In this document: positions 1 through 12,327 of the stretch, in pieces
Numbering within the stretch: the first letter of the stretch is position 1
Layout: each line of letters begins with the position of its first letter
Assembly: GCF_023078275.1 (NCBI RefSeq)
Contig: NC_062993.1
Coordinates: forward strand, 496,001-560,000
From: Leguminivora glycinivorella
Lineage: Eukaryota; Arthropoda; Insecta; Lepidoptera; Tortricidae
DNA length: 64,000 bases
Direction: 5' to 3'
Notes under the pieces: generated by a model
Databases searched by the model: none
Told to the model about the DNA's origin: nothing
What the model saw: only the letters and a program-made list of their open reading frames with translations
Program-made: the position numbers and the translations under genes

Positions 1-1048
1 TAAAAATTTAACGAACGCTTTAACGGTGACAGACGGTTTGATGCAACCGGCCCTTAGCCTTTCTATTTTACAATATGTATATAAAAATAAGATGTAAATG
101 TTTACAAAATATAAAAACATATAAACATATTATAAAAAAACCTAACCTATTAGGGTGCCGCCAGCAGCGGAGCAGGGTCCAAGCTGCCGGTGGTTAGGGC
201 TGCAGATAGAGGAACCGTCGGTTTGGCCTTTCTTTATTATTAAAAAATACGACATTGAGTCTTGAAAATAAAAGTAATTTACTTAATTTGTTTGTATTTA
301 TAAAATCTACACGTAAATTGCGCGATCATTTCTGCACCCATAAAGTTCTTGTACTATTATAATATAATATTCTGTGTTAACAATCAAGATTTTTCTCATA
401 GACATTAAAAAAACAAAACAATAGTCAATTTTCATTGATTCCAAGTAAAAATATTCAATAGATTCTCCTGATTAGGACATAATTCTAAACTAACGATTAC
501 CAAATACATTCTTCTCACGAACTTACAATATTTACTGTCCACCCATTTGGACATTTTCATCGGATGGCGCCTAAAACTAACAGATATATAACTGACCAAT
601 TCTTGACCTTAACCATTTAAAATAAAGCTCATAAATGGTAAACTAAAATAAAAGGTGAAATAATATGGTAATCAAACTGATTGACCAATATTCGATCTCA
701 CGTCTTTCTAATAAGGGTCACGTGTGGTCAACTCGAGCGATGGATGTATTTGGTAGTCATACAGTGTGTCTGTGTACTATTGAGTAGTTCTGGTAATTTT
801 TAATCGGTTCTGTCTATGTCAAATTGGAGACACGAAAACTTGGGACGTCTAAAATAGTTTCGGAATACTGGCTAGTATTTTTTTAATCAGAATATTCACT
901 TAGCATAATAAAAGCAATAAACTTCTGTTTTAAGCTAACTCAGTACAGATATCGCAAAAATACGAACCACTCTCTAAGAACAAATTAAATTATTTTCATA
1001 GAAAATATTTTAACTTGTATTTTTAAGTAGTAACAGTAATTATGTTAT
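1..1048. other. Unassigned AT-rich sequence
   Basis: No ORF, tRNA or recognisable repeat boundary is visible. A 12-base string, acgaaccactct, near 962-973 recurs right after the hairpin at 1164-1175, which suggests a short local duplication around the hairpin insertion. Confidence 0.4.
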
Positions 1049-1163
1049 AAACATTAAATAAATGTCATATACAAAGAAAAAATGACCAAGGCCTCCAGTG
1101 CTCCACTGCAGCACTGGAGGCCTTGGTAATTTTTTCTTTGTATATGACATTTATTTAATGTTT
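1049..1163. mobile_element. Perfect hairpin MITE (about 55-bp arms)
   Basis: The sequence reads into its own reverse complement: the left arm begins aaacattaaataaatgtcat and the right arm ends with its reverse complement. A short loop (around ctccactgcag) sits in the middle. There is no coding capacity. The arms show no mismatch by eye, so the element is young or homogenised. The family is not identified. Confidence 0.75.
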
Positions 1164-1217
1164 ACGAACCACTCTGTTAAACTTGATTAATACCTACTTA
1201 CTCCTATTCTTAGACGG

Positions 1218-1607
1218 AGAGCTGGCAGGATTTTGGAGTAGGTCCTTGAGGCAACCTGGAAAGGTGCTCAGATGCTTCTCTGATCATAGCCAACATCAGG
1301 TCTGCAAGTCTGGCAGCTGGGGAGCGGGGCTTTATCGAGCTATGAATTTTTGAAGATTTAATTTTTTGAGGCCCAAAAAAGGTGTTTGAGGCAACCTGGA
1401 ATTATTAAAAAGTGAAAATAGAGTTCCTCAGAAGTCGCATAGTATTTATGCCAGATCATTTGGCCGGGTCCTTCACCGTGCCAGAACGGTACAAAGTGGT
1501 AAAAAAAAAAATTCCAAAAAAGGTTCTTGAGGCAGTCTGTCATTTTTATCAATGAAAGATGAGGGTCTAAATAGCCATGGAAAAATAATGCCATGACATG
1601 AGGTGGG
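1218..1607. repeat. Left terminal inverted repeat of the giant foldback
   Basis: Pairs with 12328-12717. Inside it a motif of the form ggtNNTTGAGGCAacctgga recurs at 1241, 1381 and 1522, a spacing of 140-141 bp, so the terminal repeat is itself built from about three degenerate units. Repeated subterminal motifs of this sort are often transposase binding sites; that is inference here. Confidence 0.7.
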
Positions 1608-2572
1608 AGAGATGGGCGCTGACGGGTAAATACCGGGAAAATACCCATATCTACCCAATCTACCCGGTATTTACCCGTATCTACCCAAATGAGCGGGTAT
1701 AAAAAATAATCTATGAAATTAAAGATTATTCTTAATTTACATGACTGAAATATATTTTTCTACTAAAATAAATATATATATTTGACTAACTAATATTAAA
1801 ATGTTAACAGAGATTCCAAATATTCCATATATCATGTGTAATTTACCACATTCAATTAAAAAGTTGTATTCCCCAGATGTTTTAGGCCCACTAAGTATTC
1901 AAATAACTTACTTAACTTAAACACGGTGGACAGACAAATTTAAATTCATTAGTCAATGAGGTCACAGCTTTGCAAAACGCCAGGTAGGTGCATCCGTATT
2001 GAAAGGGTGCATTAAGTCACTTGACCGGTCAGTTACTTTTTTTTATTTCTATTTATGGGATTCTTATACTTTAGTTTGTACTTAGCTAAACAAGCGCCAC
2101 GTCCATGTGTGATTTTAATTAACACTTGCTTTGAATTCGGACTGTAATAATGCCTTCTATGTGACTTCGGCTAGATACTGGACTTCGGCTAGATAGTAGG
2201 CTTTACCAAACAAACAGCAAGTAACATTTTAGTGCTATAATTTTGGTTTTCGACGCTAAAAGCTACTATAGATGTCGTATAAAGGTTTTCGGCGTGACCG
2301 CCTGTCGTATAAAAGCCTCCAGTAACACCTTTTAGCTCTATAAGCTTGTACCGCTAAAAGGTGTTATTAGGAAGTGATGTCAACGTTTATATCACCATTT
2401 TATAGAGCCGCTATAGGCCTGGTCTATAACAGGATCAAATATGACTACTATAGGTCTATATTATTGTATAATAGTGTTAGGAATCACTGCTATGCAATCA
2501 ATTTGCGCTATTAAGGTTCCCGACAAGCCGCTATTATAGTTGTTGCGTTATACAGCTAAAAGGTGTTATTAG

Positions 2573-3197
2573 GGGGTTCCCTCTATTTGGCATAACTTTA
2601 ATTGTCCGAAACGATTTTCGCATAACAGACTTCGCATAATCGATTTTCGCCGAATGTTAATTTGGCAGAAAATAAAAATAAAAAATTGTCATAATTGAAA
2701 ATAATACGAATAACACATTGTCCGAAAATAAGTTCGCATAATTCTGTTTACGCCGATTGTTTTTATGAATAAAATTAATTCGCATAATTGTATTTGGCAT
2801 ATTTCTTAAAATCAGAATATCCACCCATACTAAATGCTATTAAGAGAGTCGGTTTGGTTAGGTTAGAATGCGACCTCAACAAATAAAACATTTTGTCAAG
2901 AATTTCGGTTAGGTTAGGTTAGAACTGCAACATTAATATAGTAGTATTACCTATGATAAAAATTCTGCGTAGTAAATTTCCACTAAACCATGTTATGCAG
3001 AAATAATTTATGCATAAAAACCATTCGGCGAATAACCTTTATGCATGAAATATATTCGGACAAACAAAAATATGCCTAGACAAATTATGCGTAACTATAC
3101 TATGCCATAACAGATTATGCCAAAGGTGAATTATGCCAATATAGATTATGCCAAAAAGAATTCTCGATTGTAAAATTATGCCGTAACAAGGGGAACC
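2573..3197. mobile_element. Small insertion with ggttccc termini and 8-bp target duplication gttattag
   Basis: Direct repeats gttattag lie at 2565-2572 and 3198-3205, and a sister tandem unit (near 3399) has the site empty. The ends are ggttccctctatttggcata and ttatgccgtaacaaggggaacc, imperfect inverted repeats. The interior is unusual: dozens of variants of cgcataa, tatgcc and gccgaa, with no ORF. The 8-bp duplication would fit a hAT-like transposase acting in trans. Confidence 0.65.
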
Positions 3198-4566
3198 GTT
3201 ATTAGGAAGTGATGTAAACGTTTATATCACCATTTTATAGAGCCGCTATAGGCCTGGTCTATAACAGGATCAAATATGACTATTATAGAACAATATTACT
3301 GTATAATGGTGTTAGAAATCACTGTTATGCAATCAATTTGCGCTATTAAGGTTCCCGACAAGCCGCTATAGTTGTTGTGTTATACAGCTAAAAGGTGTTA
3401 TTAGGAAGTGATGTAAACGTTTATATCACCATTTTATAGAGCCGCTATAGGCCTGGTCTATAACAGGATCAAATAAGAACAATATTATTGTATAATAGTG
3501 TTAGGAATCACTGTTATGCTATCAATTTGCGCTATTAAGGTTACCAACAAGCCGCTTATAGTATTTTTAGTAGTTGTGTTTTAACAGATTTAAAACCTAA
3601 CTATACCACTATTTTGGGATATAGTGGCTTTGGAAAACACTGCTATAGTATTTAACACTGTATAGTAGTGATATGAATACCATTATAGAGCTATTTTGCT
3701 GTATAATGAAGTTTTCAGGATACGTTTATATAGCTTTGAAAAGGTTATAGTCGTTTTCTAATGCCTTTTATATCTCATCGCCGTATACGCCACAATGACT
3801 CTTTAAATATCACAGACCTGTTGAATAATGGTTTCGGTATCTCTTTTAAAACACAATAGCGTTATAGCTGAGTTTACTATATGTTTTATAAACCAAATCA
3901 GATATATAAGAGTAGAAAACGATTACTTTTAAATGACAATTTTGACCTAAAAGGCTGCTTTATGGTGTTTATACATCGTAATTATGAAATCAGGCCAAAA
4001 ATGCGGTATCTGGTTCCGTACAGTGTTTTTCTAGAAATTAACTTTAAAAATACACATAGCGACCAATTGTAGTTTAGATTTGTCATACTAAAAAGAAAAC
4101 AACATTTATTAATACTGTTTAAAAGATCTTTCTATAGTAAAACATTGAAAACAAGTATTGTTTTCTATAGAAAGAACTTATAAGTTAAACTGGATCATAG
4201 TTATATTCTCATGCAACCCTAATTGAATCCACGGTGGCGGGCTTATGGCAGTGAATGCGTATGATAAGTGATATAGTCGAACTATAAAAGCGTATGTTTT
4301 ACTTCTTGGATCCATAGTAGAAACTATGGTGCCAATAATTTTATTGTATTAAATTATATTTATTTATTTTATTCGAAACATGTATAAATCGAGGGCGCAT
4401 TTAAAATACTCCATTAAACTAATATTCTTTTAACGGTAAAATTTCCATCGCATACCTTTTTGCAGTAATGATGGAAGTATACGAAATCCAAATTATGTTA
4501 ATTGACACTAAACTTCACAAGTTCACACGCCACTTTTCGTTAAGTTCCTCGTTTAGAACAGTTTTT

Positions 4567-5112
4567 AGGGTTCCGTAGTCAACTAGGAACCCTTATAGTT
4601 TCGCCATGTCTGTCTGTCCGTCCGTCCGTCCGTCCGTCCGTCCGTCCGCGGATAATCTCAGTAACCGTTAGCACTAGAAAGCTGAAATTTGGTACCAATA
4701 TGTATATCAATCACGCCAACAAAGTGCAAAAATAAAAAATGGAAAAAAATGTTTTATTAGGGTACCCCCCCTACATGTAAAGTGGGGGCTGATATTTTTT
4801 TTCATTCCAACCCCAACGTGTGATATATTGTTGGATAGGTATTAAAAAATTAATAAGGGTTTGCTAAGATCGTTTTTTGATAATATTAATATTTTCGGAA
4901 ATAATCGCTCCTAAAGGAAAAAAAGTGCGTCCCCCCCCCTCTAACTTTTGAACCATATGTTTAAAAAATATAAAAAAAAAATCACAAAAGTAGAACTTTA
5001 TAAATACTTTCTAGGAAAATTGTTTTGAACTCGATAGGTTCAGTGGTTTTTGAGAAAAATACGGAAAACTACGGAACCCTACACTGAGCGTGGCCCGACA
5101 CGCTCTTGGCCG
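4567..5112. mobile_element. Insertion of a common lepidopteran gggttccgtag repeat, copy 1
   Basis: Begins agggttccgtagtcaac and ends cgctcttggccg, inserted between two copies of gttttt (4561-4566 and 5113-5118). The corresponding place in the sister TA element is uninterrupted. It contains a (TCCG)n run at 4616-4648. A second copy of the family lies inverted at 38425-38935. It is non-coding and the class is unknown. Confidence 0.65.
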
Positions 5113-5827
5113 GTTTTTGTTAAATATTACACACATTAAATTATTTTAGAAATTTCGCATTAAAAGGGACGGCAACTGCTATTATAGAACAAAATAACCT
5201 GTATAACGGAATCTCAAATGCTACTATAGCATAAATTGATACTATAATAGCGTTACTGTGTCCTCTATGTCAACAAATTAGCACAATAGTCATCATTACA
5301 TCACCATTATAGACCTTAAACGTCACGGATGATACTGCTATAGGCCTATTATATCACTAAATGGCTGCATAATTGCGCCAAATCGGCTCTACAGTACCAA
5401 TATAGACTATTTATAGGACCATTTAGTGTGATTTAATTTGATGTCCTCGACCACTATAGGACCAGAAATTGTTACTTGAGAGGAACTATAATAAGCACAC
5501 AAAATTTAATCCCCATCGGTTCAGCCGTTTAGGAGGAGGAGGTAACAAACACACAAGCATGTCAATGATATTTAACAAATTCCTTATTCAATACAAATAC
5601 TTCGATATATGTTTATAGAACTATATTAATAAAATATAAATATATTATACAATACCAAGAAAACATTTTTTCACGATTAAATTCAATTTATGACCCATTT
5701 TATAACAATATTTATTTATACCCACCCATTAGGGTAGAAAAGGTAAATATCGGGTAGATTGGGTAAATACCCGGTAAATACCCGATATCTACCCCGGGTA
5801 TTTTCCCGCCGCCCATCTCTAGGTGGG

Positions 5828-7652
5828 GTCCGTACCCTGCCATTCGATCTTGAAAGTCAATTTTTTAGTTTTTCGTAAATAACTCGTAAACGATGACCCG
5901 CAGCAAAAAAATATGTTAAACAGAAAATATCTACATAAAATTTCCTACAAGAAAGGTTATGTACGTTTTTTCGATAGGATCAATATATAAATGGATAATT
6001 AAGTAAGAAAGTTTTTTTTAATCGATTACATGCTCCGTTTTTCGTCAATACCTCGTAAACGGTGGCCCAGAGCAAAAAAATATGTTAAACAGAAAATATC
6101 TACATAAAATTTCCTATAAGAAAGGTTATATAAGTTTTTTCGCTAGGGTCAATTTTTTAGTTGGAAAGTATTTTTAAATATATATTTGGGCCGTTTTTTG
6201 TTGATAACTCAAAAACGGTGGCTCACAGCCAAAAATAATGTTAGACAGAATTAATCTACATATTATTTCCTACAAGAAAGGTTCTATAAGATTTTTCGCT
6301 AGGATCAATATTTTAGTTGGAAAGTATTTTTAAATAGATTTCATGGGCAGTTTTTTGTTGATAACTCAAAATCGGTGGATCACAGCCAAAAATAATGTTA
6401 TACAGAATTAATCTACATAATATTTTCCACAAGAAAGGTTCTATTATATTTTTCGCTAGAATCAATATTTTAGTTAGAAAGTATTTTTAAATAGATTACA
6501 TGGGCCGTTCTTTGTTAATAACTCGAAATCGGTGGCTCACAGCCAAAACTAATGTTACACAGAATTTATCTACATAATATTTCCTACAAGAAAGGTTCTA
6601 TAACATTTTTCGCTAGAATCAATATTTTAGTTGGAAATTATTTTTAAATAGATTTCATGGGCCGTTCTTTGTTAATAACTCGAAATCGGTGGCTCACAGC
6701 CAAAACTAATGTTACACAGAATTTATCTACATAATATTTCCTACAAGAAAGGTTCTATAACATTTTTCGCTAGAATCAATATTTTAGTTGGAAATTATTT
6801 TTAAATAGATTTCATGGGCCGTTTTTTGTTAATAACTCGAAATCGGTGGCTCACAGCCAAAACTAATGTTACACAGAATTAATCTTCATAATATTTCCTA
6901 CAAGAAAGGTTCTATAATATTTTTCGCTAGGATCAATATTTTAGTTGGAAAGTATATTTAAATAGATTTCATGGGCCGTTTTTTTTAATACCTCGTAAAC
7001 GGTGGCCTACAGCTAAATAAAATGTTGACGACAAAAAAATCTACATAAGATTCCCTACAAGAAAAGTTCTATACGATTTTTCGCTAGAATCAATATTTTA
7101 GTTGGAAAGTATTTTTAAATGGGCCGCTTTTTGTTGATAACTCAAAAACGGTGGCTCACAGCAAAAAATAATGTTATACAGAATTAATCGTCATAATATT
7201 TCCTACAAGAAAGGTTCTATAAGATTTTTCGCTAGGATCAATATTTTAGTTGGAAAATATTTTTAAATAGATTTCATGGGCCGTTTTTTGTAAATGCCTC
7301 GTAAACGGTGGCCCACAGCTAAATAAAATGTTCACGAGAATAAAATCTACATAGAATTTCCTATAAGAAAGGTTGTATACGTTTTTTCGCTAGGATCAGA
7401 AATTATTACCAGAAATAATATTAAACAGAAATAATCTATATAATATTTGCTACAAGAAACGTTATGTAAGATTTTTCGTTAGGATCAATATTTTAGTAGG
7501 ACAGTATTTTAAATAGATTACACGAGCCGTTTTTTGCAAATAACTCGAAAACGGTGGTCCACAGCTAAATAAATCTTCAACGGGAATAACAAACATAAAA
7601 TTTGCTACAATAAAAGTTTTGTACGTTTTTTCGCTAGGATCAATAATATTTA
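5828..7652. repeat. Left subterminal tandem block, ~155-bp units
   Basis: About eleven degenerate units of roughly 150-160 bp. Each carries the motifs aataactcgtaaacggtggc, catgggccgttttttg, cctacaagaaaggttctata and ttttcgctaggatcaata. The block is the inverted partner of 10612-12327. Units differ from each other by scattered substitutions and a few length changes. Confidence 0.8.
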
Positions 7653-7808
7653 AATAGATTTATTTATTTATTTACACAAAGAAAATTACACAGTATGACA
7701 GTATACAAAACTAAAGCACCGTGAATTTTAAATAAACATTACAACAAGTAACACAAAATTAAATATTAAATAAACAGCAAAATCAAAACATTACATACCA
7801 AAACATAA

Positions 7809-8327
7809 CTAATAAATAACAGATGAAGGCCTAGCATCCAATCCCACACAAAACCTCATGCATTCGTTACGTATAAACGCCCATCTGCTCGCAAGAATAT
7901 CAACATTAGGTGCCACGTCTAAAAACTCATTCACTATTTGTAGTGCACGAACTAGCGGTGACTTGCGGCAAAACACGGTTCGAGCGGCCGGCACCACCAG
8001 TAGGGGGTGCCTACATTCACGAAAAGCATATTTCGTCACAGGGGGAACAAATAGACGTACCAGCTGGGATACTAAAACCAGGCAATCTGACTCCCCCTTC
8101 AAAATACCACATGCATCAGACATCAGCACGACATTACGCCTAACTTCTAACGAGAAGAAACCCAACGTCCCCAAAAGGAATTTTGTTGGGTACAAGAATC
8201 GGTAATACCCGTACATTTTTTTATAAAAGAAACGCAAAAATGTTTTTTGGACCTTTTCAAGCAGCAGGATGTAGGGCGCTTCATGGGCATTCCAAACGGC
8301 TGAGGCTGTCTCAAGCTTACTTCTCAC
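7809..8327 (-). pseudogene. LINE ORF2 C-terminal fragment
   Basis: 172-residue frame. The start segment RSKLETASAVWN followed by LLEKVQKTFLRFFYKK is characteristic of the region C-terminal to the RT domain in jockey-like elements. It ends at a natural-looking stop shortly before the 3' tail. The upstream join to the RT fragment (8328-8584) is out of frame, and the intervening part is degenerate. No enzymatic role is known for this C-terminal part. Confidence 0.6.
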
Positions 8328-8584
8328 GAGGGCAGTATAAAGAAGCTTTATGTCCCTGGGATCGTCAAATTCTGAGAGAGAGCCCTATAGTACCCCAGAA
8401 GTTATAGATTTGTATTGTGATGTATATCCAGACAAAACAACAGCCTGAGTCCTATTTTCTACATAGGATTTTATCCAGCGAAACAGATCGCCATGTATAC
8501 CGAGTCGCCGAGTCGCATAAACCCGATCAATATCACTTTGTAAAGATTGTAAGTCAGAATCTTCCTAGACTCTGTAAATTAGTT

Positions 8585-8989
8585 TCAGGTCGTCAGCATA
8601 GAGTAGGCATTGCGCATGCTTAGGCACCAAGGCCAGATCATTGACCATAATACCAAAGAGCAGAGGACCCAGAATAGAGCCCTGACTGACCCCGGAACGG
8701 GTGGGGTAGGCACTCGACACAAAGCATCCGTGCTGCACATATTTCCGTCTATCACGTCACGTAGATAACTAGCAAAAAGGCAAAGCAGTTTTGGCGAGAA
8801 ACCAATGCTGCATAATTTGCTTAAGAGTACGTCGTTATCTACGCGATCAAAGGCTTTTTTGAAATCAAAGTACAGCACGTCCACCTGCATCCCTCTATCT
8901 AAGTAGCGCGAAACGGAATCAACCAAGGTTAAGTTAAGAGGCCTTATTCCTAAAGAAGAGCGTTTTTTGCAAAATGTAACATTTTTCAT
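8585..8989 (-). pseudogene. LINE reverse transcriptase fragment
   Basis: The 134-residue reading frame contains the block VDVLYFDFKKAFDRVDND (residues ~37-54), the conserved RT segment with the catalytic-core aspartate typical of jockey-clade LINEs, followed by SKLCSIGFSPKL and SYLRDV. After about residue 85 the expected QG and YADD-bearing segments are scrambled by frameshifts (PTPPVPGSVRALFWV), so the enzyme is dead. It would have copied LINE RNA at a nicked target. Confidence 0.7.
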
Positions 8990-9236
8990 TCAAAACTATA
9001 AAGAAACTATACTACTATATTATTAAAAAAACTGATAATGTTCCTAAAAGAACATATCTTAAGCTAGTTAATCATAAGATAATATTTTAAAATATGTCTT
9101 TTTATACTTTAAAAAAATCAGTTTTTTCGGAAGACGTTTTCAAATTTTGTAGTGGGATAACTGGTTTAGAATCGTGATTGTGCTGTTAAATATGTTATTT
9201 GGGGTAATAAATGATCACAATCCTATTTGTTATATC

Positions 9237-9364
9237 CAGCACGGGAAGCATGGTCGCGCGATAGACGATAAAAATATCAGGCCGTCCCTATCGCACCTAC
9301 AAATAGTGCGATAGGGACGGCCTGCTATTTTATCGTCTATCGCGCGACCATGCTTCCCGTGCTG
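9237..9364. mobile_element. Hairpin MITE, cagcacgggaagcatggtcg ends
   Basis: 128-bp near-perfect palindrome: 37-base outer arms, a small asymmetry (atat/ctat), inner arms around caggccgtccctatcgca, and an 11-base loop. Non-coding; the ORF at 9230-9439 simply reads through it. Confidence 0.75.
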
Positions 9365-9589
9365 TACGACGTAATCATAGTTTGACATTTTAAGATTTAT
9401 TTGAAATGGTGGATAAATAACCTTCCGTATCTTTCCCATTTTTTCGATAAAAAGAGGTTTTGCATTATGTATTTTTCCTTTGATTCCTGCCTTTATTGTA
9501 ATTCTTAAATAATATTATCCTAAAGTAGAACTTCTTGTTGACATGTAAGAAAAAAATTATACATACCTTTCTGTCAACAGACATTTTGG

Positions 9590-9682
9590 CAACGCGTATG
9601 TGCCGCTGTTTGAATTGCAAGCGTCCATAGGTTACGGTGACCGCTTTACATCAGGCGGACCGTAAGCTTGTTTGCCACCGAC
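9590..9682 (+). repeat. SINE/LINE-tail repeat (gcgtccataggttacggtga), copy 1
   Basis: About 90 bp ending in a poly-A run after cgacgtagtataaaaaaaaa. The same sequence, with a few substitutions, occurs at 20981-21088. The pattern is that of the 3' end of a retroposed element. The family is widespread in Lepidoptera (known from general experience, not searched here). Confidence 0.6.
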
Positions 9683-9747
9683 GTAGTATAAAAAAAAATC
9701 AGATTTTCAAATTTGGTTCCGATTGATTAAGTTTTAGAGGACGAAAT

Positions 9748-9815
9748 AGTCGAGAGTGGCACCTCGATTGTTTTCTATAGGTTTATAGAAAACAATCGAG
9801 GTGCCACTCTCGACT
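9748..9815. mobile_element. Short perfect hairpin (33-bp arms)
   Basis: Starts agtcgagagtggcacctcga and ends with its reverse complement; the loop is about two bases. Probably a minimal MITE. Confidence 0.7.
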
Positions 9816-10309
9816 AATAATTTAATAAATAACAAGAGTATATTTAACAAATATTCCCTATTCTAAAGGGGGACATTTCCATTTTAGGATTTTCGCTCCA
9901 GTTGTCTCTTAACAAACTACGTAAAGAAGAAACTTTTGTATTCAAATTTGAAGATCATTTGTTTGGATTCTGTTCTGAATTTAAATATATTGGATACATT
10001 TCTTTTTAACATTAGGAGTTTACCTTTATTTGTCAATACGCAGAGATAGGTAATAAAAAAGGTTTGTATGTGTAAATTAAGAGGAAACGTAGTGGGATAC
10101 ATCATTGCTGCATATTAAACGAGTCGATGATAATGTAAGGTTTGATGGCTACTAGAAATGTCACGAACCAAGGGTAATTCATTAATGCAAATGAAAATTT
10201 ACTTTTGTAAGACTAACATGGACACATCTCTTTGTAGTTGACTGTACATTGCAGACCTTACGCGAGCATTTCTTTTTTTTTTTGACAACAAAAAAATTTT
10301 GATTGTTTT

Positions 10310-10450
10310 AGGAAATTTTAGGTCAATTGTACTCAGAATCACGAGTACTTTCAATCTCACTGGGAGACAAAAAGTGTCCCAGAATTTCCATACATTTTTG
10401 TTACTTTCCTCTTTTGTTACCCTATACAACATGTACGGAAAAGATGAAGA
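10310..10450. repeat. Repeat shared with 54390-54530
   Basis: Contains ggtcaattgtactcagaatc, caaaaagtgtcccagaattt and acaacatgtacggaaaa in the same order as in the core of the foldback at 54225-54802. The apparent ORFs here (10199-10459, 10327-10557) are incidental. Confidence 0.6.
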
Positions 10451-10611
10451 AGATTTCAAAAAAAGTTAAAGCGCGGAAATTTAAAAAATTATACCTATAT
10501 TTGCTCGGATTTATACCTATGCTTTTCAAATTTCAAAATGAGTTCAGACAAAAGTGATGTGGATGTGGATTTAAACTGTAGTAACTTCTAACCTATAACT
10601 GCAGTAACCTT

Positions 10612-12327
10612 TTCTTATAGGAAATTTTGTGTAGATTTTTTCTCGTGGAGATTCTATTTAGCTGTGGGCCACCGTTTACGAGGTATTTACAAACACGGCC
10701 CATGAAATCTATTTAAAAATGATTTCCACCTATAATATTGCTCCTAGCGAAAAATCTTATAGAACCTTTCTTGTAGGAAATATTATGTAGATTAATTCTG
10801 TATAACATTATTTTTGGCTCTGAGCCACCGCTTTTGAGTTATCAGCAAAAAGCGGCCCATGTAATTTATTTAAAAATACTTTCCAACTAAAATATTGATT
10901 CTAACGAAAAAACGTATAGAACCTTTCTTGTAGGAAATCTTATGTTAATTTTTTCTTGTGAACCTTTTATTTAGCTGTGGACCACCGTTTACGAGGTATT
11001 TACAAAAAACGGCCCATGAAATCTATTTAAAAATACTTTCCAACTAAAATATTGATCCTAGCGAAAAATATTATAGTACCTTTCTTGTCGAAAATATTAT
11101 GTAGATTAATTCTGTGTAACATTATTTTCGGCTGTGAGCCACCGTTTTTGAGTTATCAACAAAAAACGGCCCAAATATCTATTTAAAAATACTTTCCAAC
11201 TAAAAAATTGATCCTAGTGAAAAAACTTATATAACCTTTCTTATAGGAAATTTTATGTAGATATTTTCTGTTTAACATAATTTTTTGCTGTGGGCTACCG
11301 TTTACGAGGTATTGACGAAAAACGGAGCATGTAATCGATTTTAAAAAACTTTCTTACTAAATTATCCATTTATATATTGATCCTATCGAAAAAACGTACA
11401 TAACCTTTCTTGTAGGAAATATTATGAAGATTAATTCTGTGTAACATTAGTTTTGGCTGTGAGCCACCGATTTCGAGTTATTAACAAAAAACGGCCCATG
11501 AAATCTATTTAAAAATAATTTCCAACAAAATATTGATTCTAGCGAAAAATGTTATAGAACCTTTCTTGTAGGAAATATTATGTAGATAAATTCTGTGTAA
11601 CATTAGTTTTGGCTGTGAGCCACCGATTTCGAGTTATTAACAAAGAACGGCCCATGTAATCTATTTAAAAATACTTTCTAACTAAAATATTGATTCTAGC
11701 GAAAAATGTTATAGAACCTTTCTTGTGGGAAATATTATGTAGATTAATTCTGTATAACATTATTTTTGGCTGTGATCCACCGATTTCGAGTTATCAACAA
11801 AAAACTGCCCATGAAATCTATTTAAAAATACTTTCCAACTAAAATATTGATCCTAGCGAAAAATCTTATAGAACCTTTCTTGTAGGAATTTTTTTGTAGA
11901 TTAATTCTGTCTAACATTATTTTTGGCTGTGAGTCACCGTTTTTGAGTTATCAACAAAAAACGGCCCAAATATCTATTTAAAAATACTTTCCAACTAAAA
12001 AATTGACCCTAGCGAAAAAACTTATATAACCTTTCTTATAGAAAATTTTATGTAGATATTTTCTGTTTAACATAACTTTTTGCTGTGGGCCACCGTTTAC
12101 GAGGTATTGACGAAAAACGGAGCATGTAATCGATTAAAAAAAACTTTCTTACTAAATTATCCATTTATATATTGATCCTATCGAAAAAACGTACATAACC
12201 TTTCTTGTAGGAAATTTTATGTAGATATTTTCTGTTTAACATATTTTTTTGCTGCGGGCCACCGTTTACGAGTTATTTACGAAAAACTAAAAAATTGACT
12301 TTCAAGATCGAATGGCAGGGTACGGAC
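10612..12327. repeat. Right subterminal tandem block, ~155-bp units
   Basis: Inverted counterpart of 5828-7652, with about eleven units. Individual units are more similar to particular units in the other arm than to neighbours, for example those containing gacgaaaaacggagcatg, which points to duplication of the whole block. Confidence 0.75.

Larger units (their letters stand above)
2213..5481. mobile_element. TA-type element, copy 1 (interrupted by two insertions)
   Basis: The ends, (ca)gcaagtaacattttag and aattgttacttgag, match the ends of the cleaner copy at 17284-19358 in the opposite orientation. It contains about three copies of the family's ~199-bp internal tandem unit. It is interrupted at 2573-3197 and 4567-5112; copy 2 supplies the empty sites. 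No transposase ORF is present, so it is non-autonomous. The exact ends are degenerate here. Confidence 0.6.
1608..5820. mobile_element. Nested element with gagatgggcg termini, 7-bp target duplication
   Basis: The element starts agagatgggcg and ends cgcccatctct. The subterminal regions on both sides are rich in tacccgg/gggtaaatac repeats. It is flanked by the direct repeat aggtggg (1601-1607 and 5821-5827). The uninterrupted sequence in the opposite arm of the host foldback (12327-12337) contains only one copy, so this is an empty-site-proven insertion. The TIR resembles hAT-type ends (which usually make 8-bp duplications), but only 7 bp match. No transposase was found. Confidence 0.75.
7653..8990 (-). 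mobile_element. Jockey-like LINE, 5'-truncated and broken
   Basis: The minus strand carries the tail end of a non-LTR retrotransposon, with reverse transcriptase coding at 8585-8989 and C-terminal coding at 7809-8327. The tail (7653-7700 on this strand) is a TTTATTTATTT-type run at the junction with the foldback's tandem block. It is inserted at, or replaces, the middle of the giant palindrome. Confidence 0.65.

Noticed and set aside
7858..8623. Forward-strand ORFs of 68-115 codons
   Set aside because: Antisense shadows of the minus-strand LINE coding fragments.
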